The notes beneath the pieces were generated by a model, which had not been told where the DNA came from, searched no databases, and was given only the letters and a program-made list of their open reading frames with translations. The position numbers and the translations under genes were made by a program. DNA of 16,098 bases, taken from Chloroflexota bacterium. GTDB lineage: Bacteria > Chloroflexota > Chloroflexia > QHBQ01 > JADMIH01. Shown here in pieces: positions 7,381 through 14,307 of the stretch. Each line of letters opens with the position of its first letter. Position 1 is the stretch's first letter. Where the stretch lies: the NCBI GenBank assembly GCA_015478675.1, contig JADMIH010000087.1:1-16098 (forward strand), in the 5' to 3' direction.

Positions 7381-7475
7381 TTATGAATTACAAGACGTTC
7401 GCTATTATCTTGCCTGCCAGCTTACCGCTTACTTGTAATTCGCAGCTCGTAATTCCTCCACAAGCGAGATAGCTT
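7381..7475. repeat. Short intergenic spacer with inverted GAATTACAAG arms
   Basis: GAATTACAAG at 7385-7394 is the exact reverse complement of CTTGTAATTC at 7432-7441, with 37 nt between. A further CGTAATTC follows at 7449-7456. It resembles a decayed copy of GTAATTC-type spacer repeats. There is no U-tract, so I do not call it a terminator. The protease-module genes continue on the same strand after it. Confidence 0.45.
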
Positions 7476-8081
7476 ATGAGCCGAACGATAGATAATGTGA
7501 CTGTGTGGCCTCTGCGCACTTTGCCCAAAGACATAGGAGTAGCTGCGGTTGTCTTGCTTGCCTTCCTGCTCGGCTTGCTTCTTCGCTTCTCGGTAGAAGG
7601 AAGCGCCAGGGGCTACCAGGCAAGCGATCAGAGCTTCAGCATGTCCTATCCGGCCACCTGGCGCAGCGAGAGCATTACCAGTAGCGTACTGCTCAGGGTG
7701 GAGAACCCTCAGACCGCATCGGCTTACAAGACCAATGTGACAGTTGAGGCCCGTGAGCTGGACCCTTCCAGCCCGCCAACTCTTCAGTCCCTTGTTGACA
7801 GGCGCGTAGTGCAGCATGGCACCCTCACAGCCTTTGATTTCCTCTCCAGCAGCGAGCGCACAGTTGACGGAGCAAAGGCTGCGGAGATCGACTACGCATT
7901 CGTCTCCCAGCCCATTGGCACGTTGCGGACCATCTCACTGCCGGTAATCGTACAAAGTCGCGAATATATAGTGGTCACCAAAAACAAGGTATACTACATA
8001 GCGCTGGCAGCGCCGCAAAGCGACTTTGACAACGCCAGTGGGCAATTCGACCGGATGCTTCAGACGGTGAAAATACAATGA
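7476..8081 (+). CDS. Membrane-anchored PsbP/Mog1-like domain protein
   Basis: This 201-residue protein has one N-terminal membrane segment (about residues 19-41, VGVAA... through LLGLLLRF), with a short basic cytoplasmic start and the rest predicted outside. The exported part begins YQASDQSFSMSYPATW, the usual first strand of PsbP/Mog1/DUF1795-like folds, followed by alternating strands and a final helix with DNASGQFDRMLQTVKIQ. These domains are small binding or stability factors without a common enzymatic activity, so no function is assigned. Its TGA overlaps the next ATG (ATGA at 8078-8081), which ties its expression to the emfourin-like gene. It could serve as the membrane or periplasmic partner of the protease module. 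Confidence 0.75.
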   Translation: MSRTIDNVTVWPLRTLPKDIGVAAVVLLAFLLGLLLRFSVEGSARGYQASDQSFSMSYPATWRSESITSSVLLRVENPQTASAYKTNVTVEARELDPSSPPTLQSLVDRRVVQHGTLTAFDFLSSSERTVDGAKAAEIDYAFVSQPIGTLRTISLPVIVQSREYIVVTKNKVYYIALAAPQSDFDNASGQFDRMLQTVKIQ

Positions 8082-8605
8082 AAAAGAAGCCCAGCAAAGA
8101 TAAGCAGTTACAAGGACCACAGCCTCAGCACGTGCTCGGTAAGGTCCCCGGCGGCGACTTCGCCAGAGAGTTGGAGCCGACGCCACAAAGCACCGGTGAG
8201 GCGCAACCCAGCCCGCCACCCGCCGATGACAAGCTAGAGCTACCCGAGAACGCCCTGGTTGCCATGCGCAAGAGTGGAGGTCTTCGCTTCACGTCGGTAG
8301 AAGTGATAGTCCACGTTGATGGCACGGTTACAGTGGAAGGCAGCGCGACACCTGGTATGACTATAGCCTCTCCTGCTCGGAAGCTGCGCGATGAGGAGCT
8401 TGCCGCGCTCTACAGGGCGCTCGATGAAGCCAACTTACAAGAGCTGCCCGCGCGGTCGGGGGTGCAAAACCCTGACGCTTACGTTTATGAGATCGTGGCA
8501 CGTACAGCTTCAGGCACTTATGCCGCCGAACTATCCGATGGCAGCATACCTGCGCCGCTGGTCCCGTTGATCCGGCTGCTCGCGCAGTATACGGCCCGCC
8601 AATGA
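8078..8605 (+). CDS. Emfourin-like inhibitor of M4 proteases
   Basis: The protein has 175 residues. About 60 Lys-, Gln- and Pro-rich residues without a signal peptide are followed by a compact domain (about 61-175). That domain has the pattern I associate with emfourin, the M4-protease inhibitor described with protealysin: a first strand with MRKSGGL, a helix LRDEELAALYRALDEANLQELPA, a strand DAYVYEIVA, and a C-terminal PAPLVPLIRLLAQYTA. Emfourin genes typically lie next to M4 protease genes; here the protease is about 1.7 kb upstream on the same strand, with two membrane-protein genes between. The protease is exported but this protein is not obviously so, which suggests protection of the cytoplasm or of nascent enzyme, or an unrecognised export route. 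Assignment is by pattern, not alignment. Start by ATGA coupling. Confidence 0.65.
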   Translation: MKKKPSKDKQLQGPQPQHVLGKVPGGDFARELEPTPQSTGEAQPSPPPADDKLELPENALVAMRKSGGLRFTSVEVIVHVDGTVTVEGSATPGMTIASPARKLRDEELAALYRALDEANLQELPARSGVQNPDAYVYEIVARTASGTYAAELSDGSIPAPLVPLIRLLAQYTARQ

Positions 8606-8731
8606 GCAACAAAACGTTGTTTCACAATTCAAGACCAATCACCCCTAACCCTCCCTATATGGCGGCATAAAATGGCTTGTCCCACGCCTGGCGCTACGTG
8701 GTACCTGGGAGTGGAAGGCATCTATTTCTAG

Positions 8732-11014
8732 ATGACAGCACTTCGGTCCACAACGCTTGCAAAGAGTGTTCGTTCTCTACTCCCGGCTGCAAGCCGCTTG
8801 TGGCACCTGGCGACGCTTCTCATGATCGCTGCTCTCACTCTCGGCTTCACGCTGCTGGCGAAAGAGGTGTCGGGCGATGAGAAGGTAAGACTCGGAACGC
8901 CGGTAGACACTATCTACACTCCTCATGGTTTTTACGACTTAGAAAAGAGCGCCGAGCAAGGCACATATCGCTGGACCCTCCCCGACGCGCAAATCACTCT
9001 CCCAGGATGGGGGCCGGGCAGAATACATGTTATATTTCGGGGCGTGGAAGGCAGCGCAAGCTCCAGGGTGGCCACGCTTCTCTACAACGGCAGCGTAGTA
9101 GACCAGACCAGTACTCGGCCCGGAGAAGCCTGGTCCCTCCAGGGCTGGGTCTCGACGCAGACTCGCAACCCCATAATCACCGTCACCTCACCGCCACTTG
9201 TCGCGCCTGGGGACAACCGCTCCCTGGGCCTGCTAACCAGAGAATTGGAAATATATGCGCCTGATGCACGCCTTCGCGCCTTCCTGAATCTTGCGCTCCT
9301 GGGGTTTACAGCTATACTGCTTTATCTCTCTGTGCTTGCCTGGTTCGGTAATCCGCTACTCGCGCTGAGCACGGGCGTTGCTATCCTCTCTCTGCTCGGC
9401 TCGCTCGTGGTCTACCGCGACCGCTGGATGGCAACAGTGGTGTGGGTAGCTCCTGCTCTACTGTCAGGGCTTTTGCTGCTGGGGTTGGCGGGTGGGTGGG
9501 CAAGGAGTGGCGTCCCTGATCGCGCCCCGGCGCGTGGCCCTGTCCGCAGGTGTTCTTTGCTGATTGTGCTGGCCCTTACTGCCTTTTTACTGCTACTGAC
9601 ACAGGGGTTCCTGAACGCCTTCGACTCGGAGCGTATGTACAGTGTGGCCGGTGGGCTTACAGAGCTTGGCCGCCCCAGCAGGTATCCAAGCCTCAACGGA
9701 TACACCAAATACGGCTTTGGCTTGCCTCTGCTGGCGGTGCCGTTTTATTGGTTGGGCAAGCTTGGCACGCTGGTGGGCGGCAGCTATGATGCGATCACGC
9801 GCTTCACCGTCTCGATGACCAACCTGCCTGTTACAGCGATAACTTGCTGGCTCCTTTATCGTGCATCCCGGCGCTTCGCGGGCATCGGCGCGTCACTGGC
9901 AGTGGCGGGCACTTACCTGCTTGCGACCCCCGCGCTCAATTATGGCCGCACTTTCTTCTCGGAAACAGCAGGCGGTGCTCTCTTGCTCGCTGCCACGCTG
10001 CTAATCGTGCCGCCCCAGGGTGAGGTTGCACCTTCGCCTCGCCGCGTTGTGGTCGCGGGTGCGCTGCTAGGTGGGATGATATGGCTCAAGCCCGCGTTCG
10101 CGGTCTTCCTGCCCGCGCCCGGCCTGGTTGTAGTTGTGCTCTGGCTGCTGGCTGCACGCTCGAATGTGCATAAATCGCTTCCTGCTTTGCTGCGTCGTGC
10201 CGCGACTGCGCTCTTACTCTATTTCATTGGGCCTGTGGCAGCAGGTGTGGTGCAGATTCTCTACAACTTGCTGCGATACGCTCCTCTAGCCGATGCATGG
10301 CGTCGCACAGGCTACGAGAAGGAGCCTGGCTTTACCACTCCTTTGTTGGAAGGGTTGGGCGGCCTGCTTTTCAGCCCAGGCAAGAGCCTCTTCCTCTTCG
10401 CGCCGCCCCTTATCCTTGCGCCACTGGGCCTGTGGCTCATGCATCGTCGCGGCCTGCTCGGTGGCAGAGTGGCCTACGTCCTGGTGGCGGCCCAGACGCT
10501 GGCGAGCCTTTTGTTCAATGCTACGTGGTGGGCCTGGACAGGTAATTTCGCCTGGGGCCCACGCCTTATCATACCTGTGCTGCCTTTGCTGACATGGACC
10601 CTCGCGCCCATCGGACAGTACGCTATGCGCGGGGCTGCGAGCGCCATTGGCAAGCGCACGTCGCACAAGGCGTTGCTCTGGTTCTGGGGGGCGCTGGTTG
10701 TGCTGGGGGCGCTAGTGTCCATACCTGGAGCCCTGGTCAATTTCCAGCTCTACTTTGAGGAACATGGCCTTGTGCTGGCGGGCGACCCCGGCGAGGCCGC
10801 CACCATCTACGATCCCACCCACTCGCCCCTGATCGAAGAACCGGGCTACTTGCTTTCTGGTGTGACATCGGCAATACAGCGCCCCACGTTGCAAGATGCA
10901 GGGCTCCCCGGGGCGTGGGATGTACTGGTGCCTGGTGCGCTCACTCTGGTGTCAGTGGTGTTGCTGTGGGCGGCGCGCAGGCGTCCGCCAGGCGCTGTGG
11001 AGAATGCGGGGTGA
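8732..11014 (+). CDS. GT-C-type membrane glycosyltransferase with extracytoplasmic N-terminal domain
   Basis: This 760-residue integral membrane protein has a first membrane segment at about 26-45, then about 130 residues of beta-rich, soluble sequence (about 50-180, including GWGPGRIHVIFRGVEG), then a series of at least ten hydrophobic segments. FDSERMYSVAGGL (Asp298, Glu300) sits after a membrane segment like the acidic first-loop motif of PMT/ArnT-type polyprenyl-phosphate-sugar transferases. It is followed by GYTKYGFGLPLLAVPFYWLG and later YGRTFFSETAGG. I infer transfer of a sugar from a lipid carrier to a surface acceptor; donor and acceptor are unknown. It lies 126 nt after the emfourin-like gene and may have its own transcription start. 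It could belong to the same surface-glycan programme as the GT4 and acyltransferase genes. Confidence 0.8.
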   Translation: MTALRSTTLAKSVRSLLPAASRLWHLATLLMIAALTLGFTLLAKEVSGDEKVRLGTPVDTIYTPHGFYDLEKSAEQGTYRWTLPDAQITLPGWGPGRIHVIFRGVEGSASSRVATLLYNGSVVDQTSTRPGEAWSLQGWVSTQTRNPIITVTSPPLVAPGDNRSLGLLTRELEIYAPDARLRAFLNLALLGFTAILLYLSVLAWFGNPLLALSTGVAILSLLGSLVVYRDRWMATVVWVAPALLSGLLLLGLAGGWARSGVPDRAPARGPVRRCSLLIVLALTAFLLLLTQGFLNAFDSERMYSVAGGLTELGRPSRYPSLNGYTKYGFGLPLLAVPFYWLGKLGTLVGGSYDAITRFTVSMTNLPVTAITCWLLYRASRRFAGIGASLAVAGTYLLATPALNYGRTFFSETAGGALLLAATLLIVPPQGEVAPSPRRVVVAGALLGGMIWLKPAFAVFLPAPGLVVVVLWLLAARSNVHKSLPALLRRAATALLLYFIGPVAAGVVQILYNLLRYAPLADAWRRTGYEKEPGFTTPLLEGLGGLLFSPGKSLFLFAPPLILAPLGLWLMHRRGLLGGRVAYVLVAAQTLASLLFNATWWAWTGNFAWGPRLIIPVLPLLTWTLAPIGQYAMRGAASAIGKRTSHKALLWFWGALVVLGALVSIPGALVNFQLYFEEHGLVLAGDPGEAATIYDPTHSPLIEEPGYLLSGVTSAIQRPTLQDAGLPGAWDVLVPGALTLVSVVLLWAARRRPPGAVENAG

Positions 11015-11072
11015 TGCTTTGCGCCTTTGCCTTCCCTCGCGACCTCTATTTAGATGTAATCGCCCTGGACTC

Positions 11073-11080
11073 AGTACTGA
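11073..11080. repeat. Left target-site duplication of copy B
   Basis: AGTACTGA directly before the GTAA end of copy B, repeated exactly at 11216-11223. With the preceding TC it forms the palindrome TCAGTACTGA. Confidence 0.85.
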
Positions 11081-11215
11081 GTAACTGTTCAGATTTAGGG
11101 TGGAGCAATCTTCTTGGGGTATCTGTACGCCCTCACCCCATGCCCCTCTCCCTTGTGGGAGAGGGGCATGGGGTGAGGGGAGGGACGCCCCTGCACCCAT
11201 ACTCTGAACGCTTAC
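11081..11215. mobile_element. MITE-like repeat, copy B (135 bp), with 8-bp target duplication
   Basis: The left end starts GTAACTGTTCAGATTTAGGG and the right end read inward starts GTAAGCGTTCAGAGTATGGG; 19 of 25 positions match. The interior is one long near-perfect hairpin: CCTCACCCCATGCCCCTCTC, a short loop, then the complementary GAGAGGGGCATGGGGTGAGG. The 8 bases AGTACTGA occur directly on both sides (11073-11080 and 11216-11223). Copy B has the same ends as copy A but a single hairpin core. It has no coding capacity. It lies between the GT-C gene and the promoter of the oxidoreductase gene. Confidence 0.88.
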
Positions 11216-11223
11216 AGTACTGA
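11216..11223. repeat. Right target-site duplication of copy B
   Basis: AGTACTGA directly after the TTAC end of copy B, identical to 11073-11080; it ends 6 nt before the -35 box of the next gene. Confidence 0.85.
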
Positions 11224-11229
11224 TGTCAG

Positions 11230-11258
11230 TTGACTATTCAATTACCCGATGCTAAACT
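11230..11258 (+). promoter_or_regulatory. Sigma-70-type promoter for the oxidoreductase gene
   Basis: TTGACT (11230-11235), a 17-nt spacer and TAAACT (11253-11258) match the housekeeping consensus in 5 and 4 of 6 positions. A transcript starting near 11265 would have a leader of about 25 nt to the ATG at 11290. This also argues that the in-frame TTG at 11230 is a -35 box and not a start codon. Confidence 0.6.
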
Positions 11259-11289
11259 GGCTGGAGTTTCCCCTTATGAGGTTGTGTAC

Positions 11290-12318
11290 ATGACGATTCC
11301 CTTGAATGTCGCGTTGATAGGCGCTGGGCGCATCGGCCAGGTTCACGCCGATAACCTGGCCCGTGCTGTACCTCTTGCCCGTCTGGCAGGCATTGCCGAT
11401 GTAAACGAACGAACGGCCCAGGAAACGGCCCAGCGCGTGGGCTGCCCTCGCTGGACCACTGATGCGTTGGAGTTGATACGCGACCCGAGTGTGAATGGCG
11501 TGGTGATAGCCAGCCCCAACGCCACGCACGCCAGCCTGATTATCGCCTCAGCCGAGGCGGGTAAGCCGATCTTCTGCGAGAAACCGATTGATCGCGACCT
11601 GGCAAGAACCGATGAAGCGCTGGCCGCCGTTAGAGCCGCGGGCGTGCCTTTGCAGCTGGGCTTCCAAAGGCGTTACGATGCCGCGCATGTGTATTCGCAG
11701 CGCATGGTAGCCGAGGGTAAGCTTGGACGCCTCCTCCTCGTACACTCCCATACCCGCGACCCGGAGCCGCCGCCCGCGACTATACTCGCCGATTCAGGCG
11801 GGATATTCAAGGATACGTCTGTACACGATTTCGACGCCCTGCGCTGGATAGTGGGCGAGGAGATAGTGGAGGTCACAGCTACTGCGTCGGTTGGCCCCGC
11901 CACCGGCTTCACCTCCTCCGGTGAGCCTGACATGGCGGCTATTACCGTACGATTCGCAAACGATGTCATCGGGCAGATAGATGCTGTGCGGGGCGTGCTT
12001 TACGGCTACGATGTACGTACCGAGATAATAGGGTCGGAAGCATCGGTTATGGGGGGTTATCATAACGCCACACCTGTCACGTTGTTCCGGCCCGACGCTG
12101 TTATACAGGATCACGTGTTCTGGTTCCCCCAGCGCTTCGGCCAGGCCTATCTGGACGAGTTGAAGGCCTGGGCTGAGAACGTGACGGGGGGTAAGCCCGT
12201 CAGCCCCACAGGGTTCGACGGTCGCCAGGCCCTGGTAGTTGCGCAGGCGGCTGAGGAGAGCGTGAGGCGGGGCGGCCAGGCCATCAAAGTGCCCGCGCCC
12301 TCCAAAGCGCCATGCTAA
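11290..12318 (+). CDS. Gfo/Idh/MocA oxidoreductase, inositol 2-dehydrogenase-like
   Basis: This 342-residue NAD(P)-dependent sugar or polyol dehydrogenase has an N-terminal Rossmann domain with GAGRIG (residues 11-16) and FCEKPIDRD (Glu97-Lys98-Pro99). The C-terminal domain has GGIFKDTSVHDFDALRW with Asp175 and His179. The Lys-Asp-His set lies at nearly the same positions as in Bacillus IolG (Lys97, Asp172, His176), so oxidation of myo-inositol or a close cyclitol or sugar is the best guess; related dehydrogenases act on scyllo-inositol or glucose. The ATG at 11290 is preferred over a TTG 60 bases upstream because it begins the conserved sequence, has GAGG about 9 nt upstream and follows the proposed promoter. 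No other inositol genes are visible, so the pathway assignment is tentative. It converges on the P450 gene with 19 nt between stops. Confidence 0.88.
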   Translation: MTIPLNVALIGAGRIGQVHADNLARAVPLARLAGIADVNERTAQETAQRVGCPRWTTDALELIRDPSVNGVVIASPNATHASLIIASAEAGKPIFCEKPIDRDLARTDEALAAVRAAGVPLQLGFQRRYDAAHVYSQRMVAEGKLGRLLLVHSHTRDPEPPPATILADSGGIFKDTSVHDFDALRWIVGEEIVEVTATASVGPATGFTSSGEPDMAAITVRFANDVIGQIDAVRGVLYGYDVRTEIIGSEASVMGGYHNATPVTLFRPDAVIQDHVFWFPQRFGQAYLDELKAWAENVTGGKPVSPTGFDGRQALVVAQAAEESVRRGGQAIKVPAPSKAPC

Positions 12319-12337
12319 GCTATCCTGATGGCGGGGA

Positions 12338-13480
12338 TCAAGAGGCTGCCTGGAAAGTGACCGGCAGGTGCTTTACGCCGTAGACGATAGCGCTGCCGGT
12401 GGCTTCGAGAGGCGTAGCGACATCCAATTTAATTTCTCTCAGCCGTTCCAGCATTAGCGTTATAGCGATTTTGCTTTCCAAGCGGGCGAGCGGCGCGCCA
12501 ATGCAAAAGTGAATGCCATGCCCGAAGGCGAGGTGCCTGTTCGGCGTCCTGCTGATGTCAAAGCGGTCGGGATCGGGGAACTGGGCTTCGTCGCGATTGG
12601 CCGAGCCGATCTGCGCGAGCACCATCTGGCCTTTGCGGATCTGCTCAGCACCGAGGGTCACATCAGCAGCGGCCCTGCGGTACATCATCTGTACAGGCGA
12701 GCGGTATCGCAAGACTTCTTCGATAGCGGCGGGCATCAATTCGGGTGTGGCCCGCAACTGCTCCATGATCCCAGGGTTCTCGTTGAAGCAGAGAATAGCG
12801 TTGCCGATGAGGTTGGTGGTGGTTTCGTTCCCCGCCACGAGCAGCAGGATACAAAAGCCCAGCAACTCGCGCTGCGTCAGGTGTACTCCGTCGATTTGAG
12901 CTTCCAGTAAGGCGCTTATGAGGTCGTTCTTTCCCTCGTGGTGTTGCTCAATCAGTCCCAGGAAGTAACCGCTCATTTCGGCTTGCGGGTTGGTGGCGCC
13001 TCCGACGCCGGCTCCGACGATAGCATCAGACCAGGCTTTGAAGCGTGAGCGATCCTCCTGTGGTATTCCCAGCATTTCTGCGATCACAATCACGGGTAAG
13101 GGGTAGGCCAGGTCGTCAATCACGTCCATGCGTCCCTGGGCGACTACTCGGGCAAGCAGCTCGTTTACAATAGCAGTGATACGCTCCGAGAGAGCCGCCA
13201 CAGCACGCGGAGTGAAAGCCTGCGTCACCAGGTTGCGCAGTTGCCGGTGCCGTGGTGGATCCATCGAAATCACGCTGGCGCTCAAAGGGTCGTCCTCATT
13301 CTCCCCGCCGCTAAAATTCGAAGAGAATGCGGCATGGTCAGAGAGGACGCGCATAACGTCGTTATAGCTGAACACCTGCCAGGTGTCATATGGCTCAAGG
13401 TAATAAACCGGGTGCATCTCACGCATCAGGCGGTAAGCCGGAAAGGGGTTTAGCCGCTGATCCTCAATAATTTTCTGCAC
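12338..13480 (-). CDS. Cytochrome P450 monooxygenase (bacterial class I type)
   Basis: This 380-residue soluble P450 is slightly shorter than the usual 400. The I-helix oxygen-activation motif AGNETT is at 216-221, the K-helix ExxR is Glu255-Val-Leu-Arg258, and the heme loop FGHGIHFCIGAPLARLE (319-335) has the thiolate ligand Cys326. SMDPPRHRQLRNLVTQAFTP (72-91) is the usual C-helix region. Similarity is to the CYP107/CYP109-like bacterial group that hydroxylates polyketides, terpenoids or fatty acids; the substrate is unknown and ferredoxin partners are not in the window. The start is GTG at 13480 with GGAGGAG 8 nt upstream. A consensus promoter and a small inverted repeat lie in the 5' region. 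The GT1 gene further along on the same strand fits a tailoring role, though the two are not in one operon. Confidence 0.95.
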   Translation of the reverse strand: MQKIIEDQRLNPFPAYRLMREMHPVYYLEPYDTWQVFSYNDVMRVLSDHAAFSSNFSGGENEDDPLSASVISMDPPRHRQLRNLVTQAFTPRAVAALSERITAIVNELLARVVAQGRMDVIDDLAYPLPVIVIAEMLGIPQEDRSRFKAWSDAIVGAGVGGATNPQAEMSGYFLGLIEQHHEGKNDLISALLEAQIDGVHLTQRELLGFCILLLVAGNETTTNLIGNAILCFNENPGIMEQLRATPELMPAAIEEVLRYRSPVQMMYRRAAADVTLGAEQIRKGQMVLAQIGSANRDEAQFPDPDRFDISRTPNRHLAFGHGIHFCIGAPLARLESKIAITLMLERLREIKLDVATPLEATGSAIVYGVKHLPVTFQAAS

Positions 13481-13494
13481 CGTGTATGCTCCTC

Positions 13495-13516
13495 CTATCT
13501 ATCGATTTTTAGATAG
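13495..13516 (-). promoter_or_regulatory. Inverted repeat in the P450 leader
   Basis: CTATCTA (13495-13501) and TAGATAG (13510-13516) are inverted copies with 8 nt between. They lie between the -10 box and the ribosome binding site of the P450 gene, where a repressor operator or a short RNA hairpin would act. The arms are only 7 bp, so this is suggestive only. Confidence 0.4.
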
Positions 13517-13527
13517 CTTCTCCGGTT

Positions 13528-13556
13528 ATTATCCGGCACAAAGATAATCACGTCAA
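13528..13556 (-). promoter_or_regulatory. Sigma-70-type promoter for the P450 gene
   Basis: Read on the minus strand: TTGACG (13556-13551), exactly 17 nt, then GATAAT (13533-13528), each 5 of 6 to consensus. Transcription would begin near 13521, leaving a leader of about 40 nt to the GTG at 13480. Confidence 0.75.
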
Positions 13557-13697
13557 AGCTGCGGGTTATGGTTCAGCCGAACGATGAATAGACCCTACAA
13601 AGTAAGCAATATTACTGATGTACAACCAGCCTGTATCTGTTATATGTTGTTGGAAAGTGGACCGAGAGCCAGGATGATAACCGAGGAGGGAGCAGAA

Positions 13698-14042
13698 ATG
13701 GACTGTATCAGCAGCATAGGAGCAGCAGCCATGAGCCAGTCGCCCGAATATGACCCTGATGCAGTACTGAAAGTTGCGGCGCAGTCGCACCCCAATGCTA
13801 TTGCCGGGGCAATCGCCGGCATAATACGCAGCCGAGGCCACGTTGAGATACAGGCAATCGGCCCAGGAGCAATTAACCAGGCGATCAAAGCTGTGGCTGT
13901 GGCGCGCGGCTATCTCCGCCCTGACTGCATAGAAATCGGCTTCATTCCATCCTTCTTCGAGGTTACAATCGGCGGCCAAGAAAGGACTGCTATGCGCCTG
14001 TTGGTCGAAGTGCACACAGCAATCGCCCAGGATGAAATCTAG
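13698..14042 (+). CDS. spoVS: SpoVS-family protein (stage V sporulation protein S-like)
   Basis: This 114-residue protein has an almost complete SpoVS domain from VLKVAAQSHPNAIAGAIAG through EIQAIGPGAINQAIKAVAVARGYL to GGQERTAMRLLVEVH. SpoVS is a small ALBA-like, probably nucleic-acid-binding fold; it acts in late sporulation in Bacillus but is also found in non-sporulating phyla, where its role is unclear. The ATG at 13698 has GGAGGG with a 7-nt spacer. A second good start is the ATG at 13731 (AGGAG, 8-nt spacer), and both may be used; an upstream ATG at 13584 lacks a ribosome site. The gene is divergent from the P450. After its TAG the same frame stays open and coding-like for 30 more codons (see findings). 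Confidence 0.9.
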   Translation: MDCISSIGAAAMSQSPEYDPDAVLKVAAQSHPNAIAGAIAGIIRSRGHVEIQAIGPGAINQAIKAVAVARGYLRPDCIEIGFIPSFFEVTIGGQERTAMRLLVEVHTAIAQDEI

Positions 14043-14190
14043 GAAGAGCGCCTGCAACAGGTGGAAGCAGCGTTCAGTGCCCTGCCTCAAGGCCGTGTGG
14101 AAATTTGCGCCACGCCTGTGTCCTCCTCCGGATAATGGACGCAGGCCTTCCAGGGCGCGAGCGGATGTGGAAAACTCTGGTAACAGGCTA
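14043..14190 (+). other. Post-SpoVS region with an in-frame, coding-like tail
   Basis: Directly after the SpoVS TAG the same frame continues for 30 sense codons to the TAA at 14133-14135 and encodes EERLQQVEAAFSALPQG followed by RVEICATPVSSSG. The first part looks like a charged amphipathic helix. It has no start codon or ribosome site of its own. From 14136 to 14190 I see nothing. Confidence 0.4.
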
Positions 14191-14219
14191 TTGACAGAGC
14201 AAGCAAGGGGCAGTATACT
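14191..14219 (+). promoter_or_regulatory. Near-perfect sigma-70-type promoter of a small RNA
   Basis: TTGACA (14191-14196), exactly 17 nt, TATACT (14214-14219). The -35 is 6 of 6 and the -10 is 5 of 6 to consensus, the best promoter in the window. No protein gene follows on this strand, but a compact pair of hairpins does. Confidence 0.8.
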
Positions 14220-14225
14220 AAGGCT

Positions 14226-14307
14226 ACTTCGAGATTACAACTTCGGTTGTAGGATCGAAGGAACAGGAACCCAGACGGTCCTCACGGATTGTTTGGGTTT
14301 TCTGTTT
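14226..14307 (+). ncRNA. Candidate small RNA, about 82 nt, two hairpins, family not recognised
   Basis: It starts about 7 nt after a consensus -10 box. Hairpin 1: CTTCGA (14227-14232) pairs with TCGAAG (14255-14260), and TACAAC (14236-14241) with GTTGTA (14246-14251), around a UUCG tetraloop closed by C-G. The internal positions can form tandem sheared G-A pairs (G33-A54, A34-G53 in the last two digits) plus a U-G pair, giving one continuous helix. Hairpin 2: 14268-14281 pairs with 14286-14299 in an unbroken 14-bp helix, three of the pairs G-U, with loop TCAC, followed by a U-rich tract. The G-U pairs and the extra-stable tetraloop point to selection on RNA. No known family comes to mind. It could be a trans-acting regulator, a 6S-like RNA or an orphan riboswitch-type element; no downstream plus-strand gene supports the last. 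Confidence 0.7.
14268..14307 (+). terminator. Rho-independent terminator of the small RNA
   Basis: A 14-bp stem (AACCCAGACGGTCC with GGATTGTTTGGGTT, loop TCAC) is followed by TTCTGTTT, so with the last stem bases the transcript ends in UUUUCUGUUU. Read the other way, the complementary strand lacks an equally good U-tract, which supports plus-strand transcription. Confidence 0.65.

Noticed and set aside
8606..8731. Terminator or promoter between the emfourin-like and GT-C genes
   Set aside because: Only a 4-bp CAAC/GTTG hairpin without U-tract and a poor TAAAAT box were visible; neither is strong enough to call.
11129..11180. Hairpin of repeat copy B as the terminator of the GT-C gene
   Set aside because: The stem is long and stable but has no U-tract after it in either direction. 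It could still slow transcription, but it is better explained as the core of a mobile repeat.
11230..11289. TTG at 11230 as start of the oxidoreductase
   Set aside because: The 20 extra residues are not part of the family's conserved start; the TTG belongs to a TTGACT -35 box, and the ATG at 11290 starts the Rossmann strand properly.
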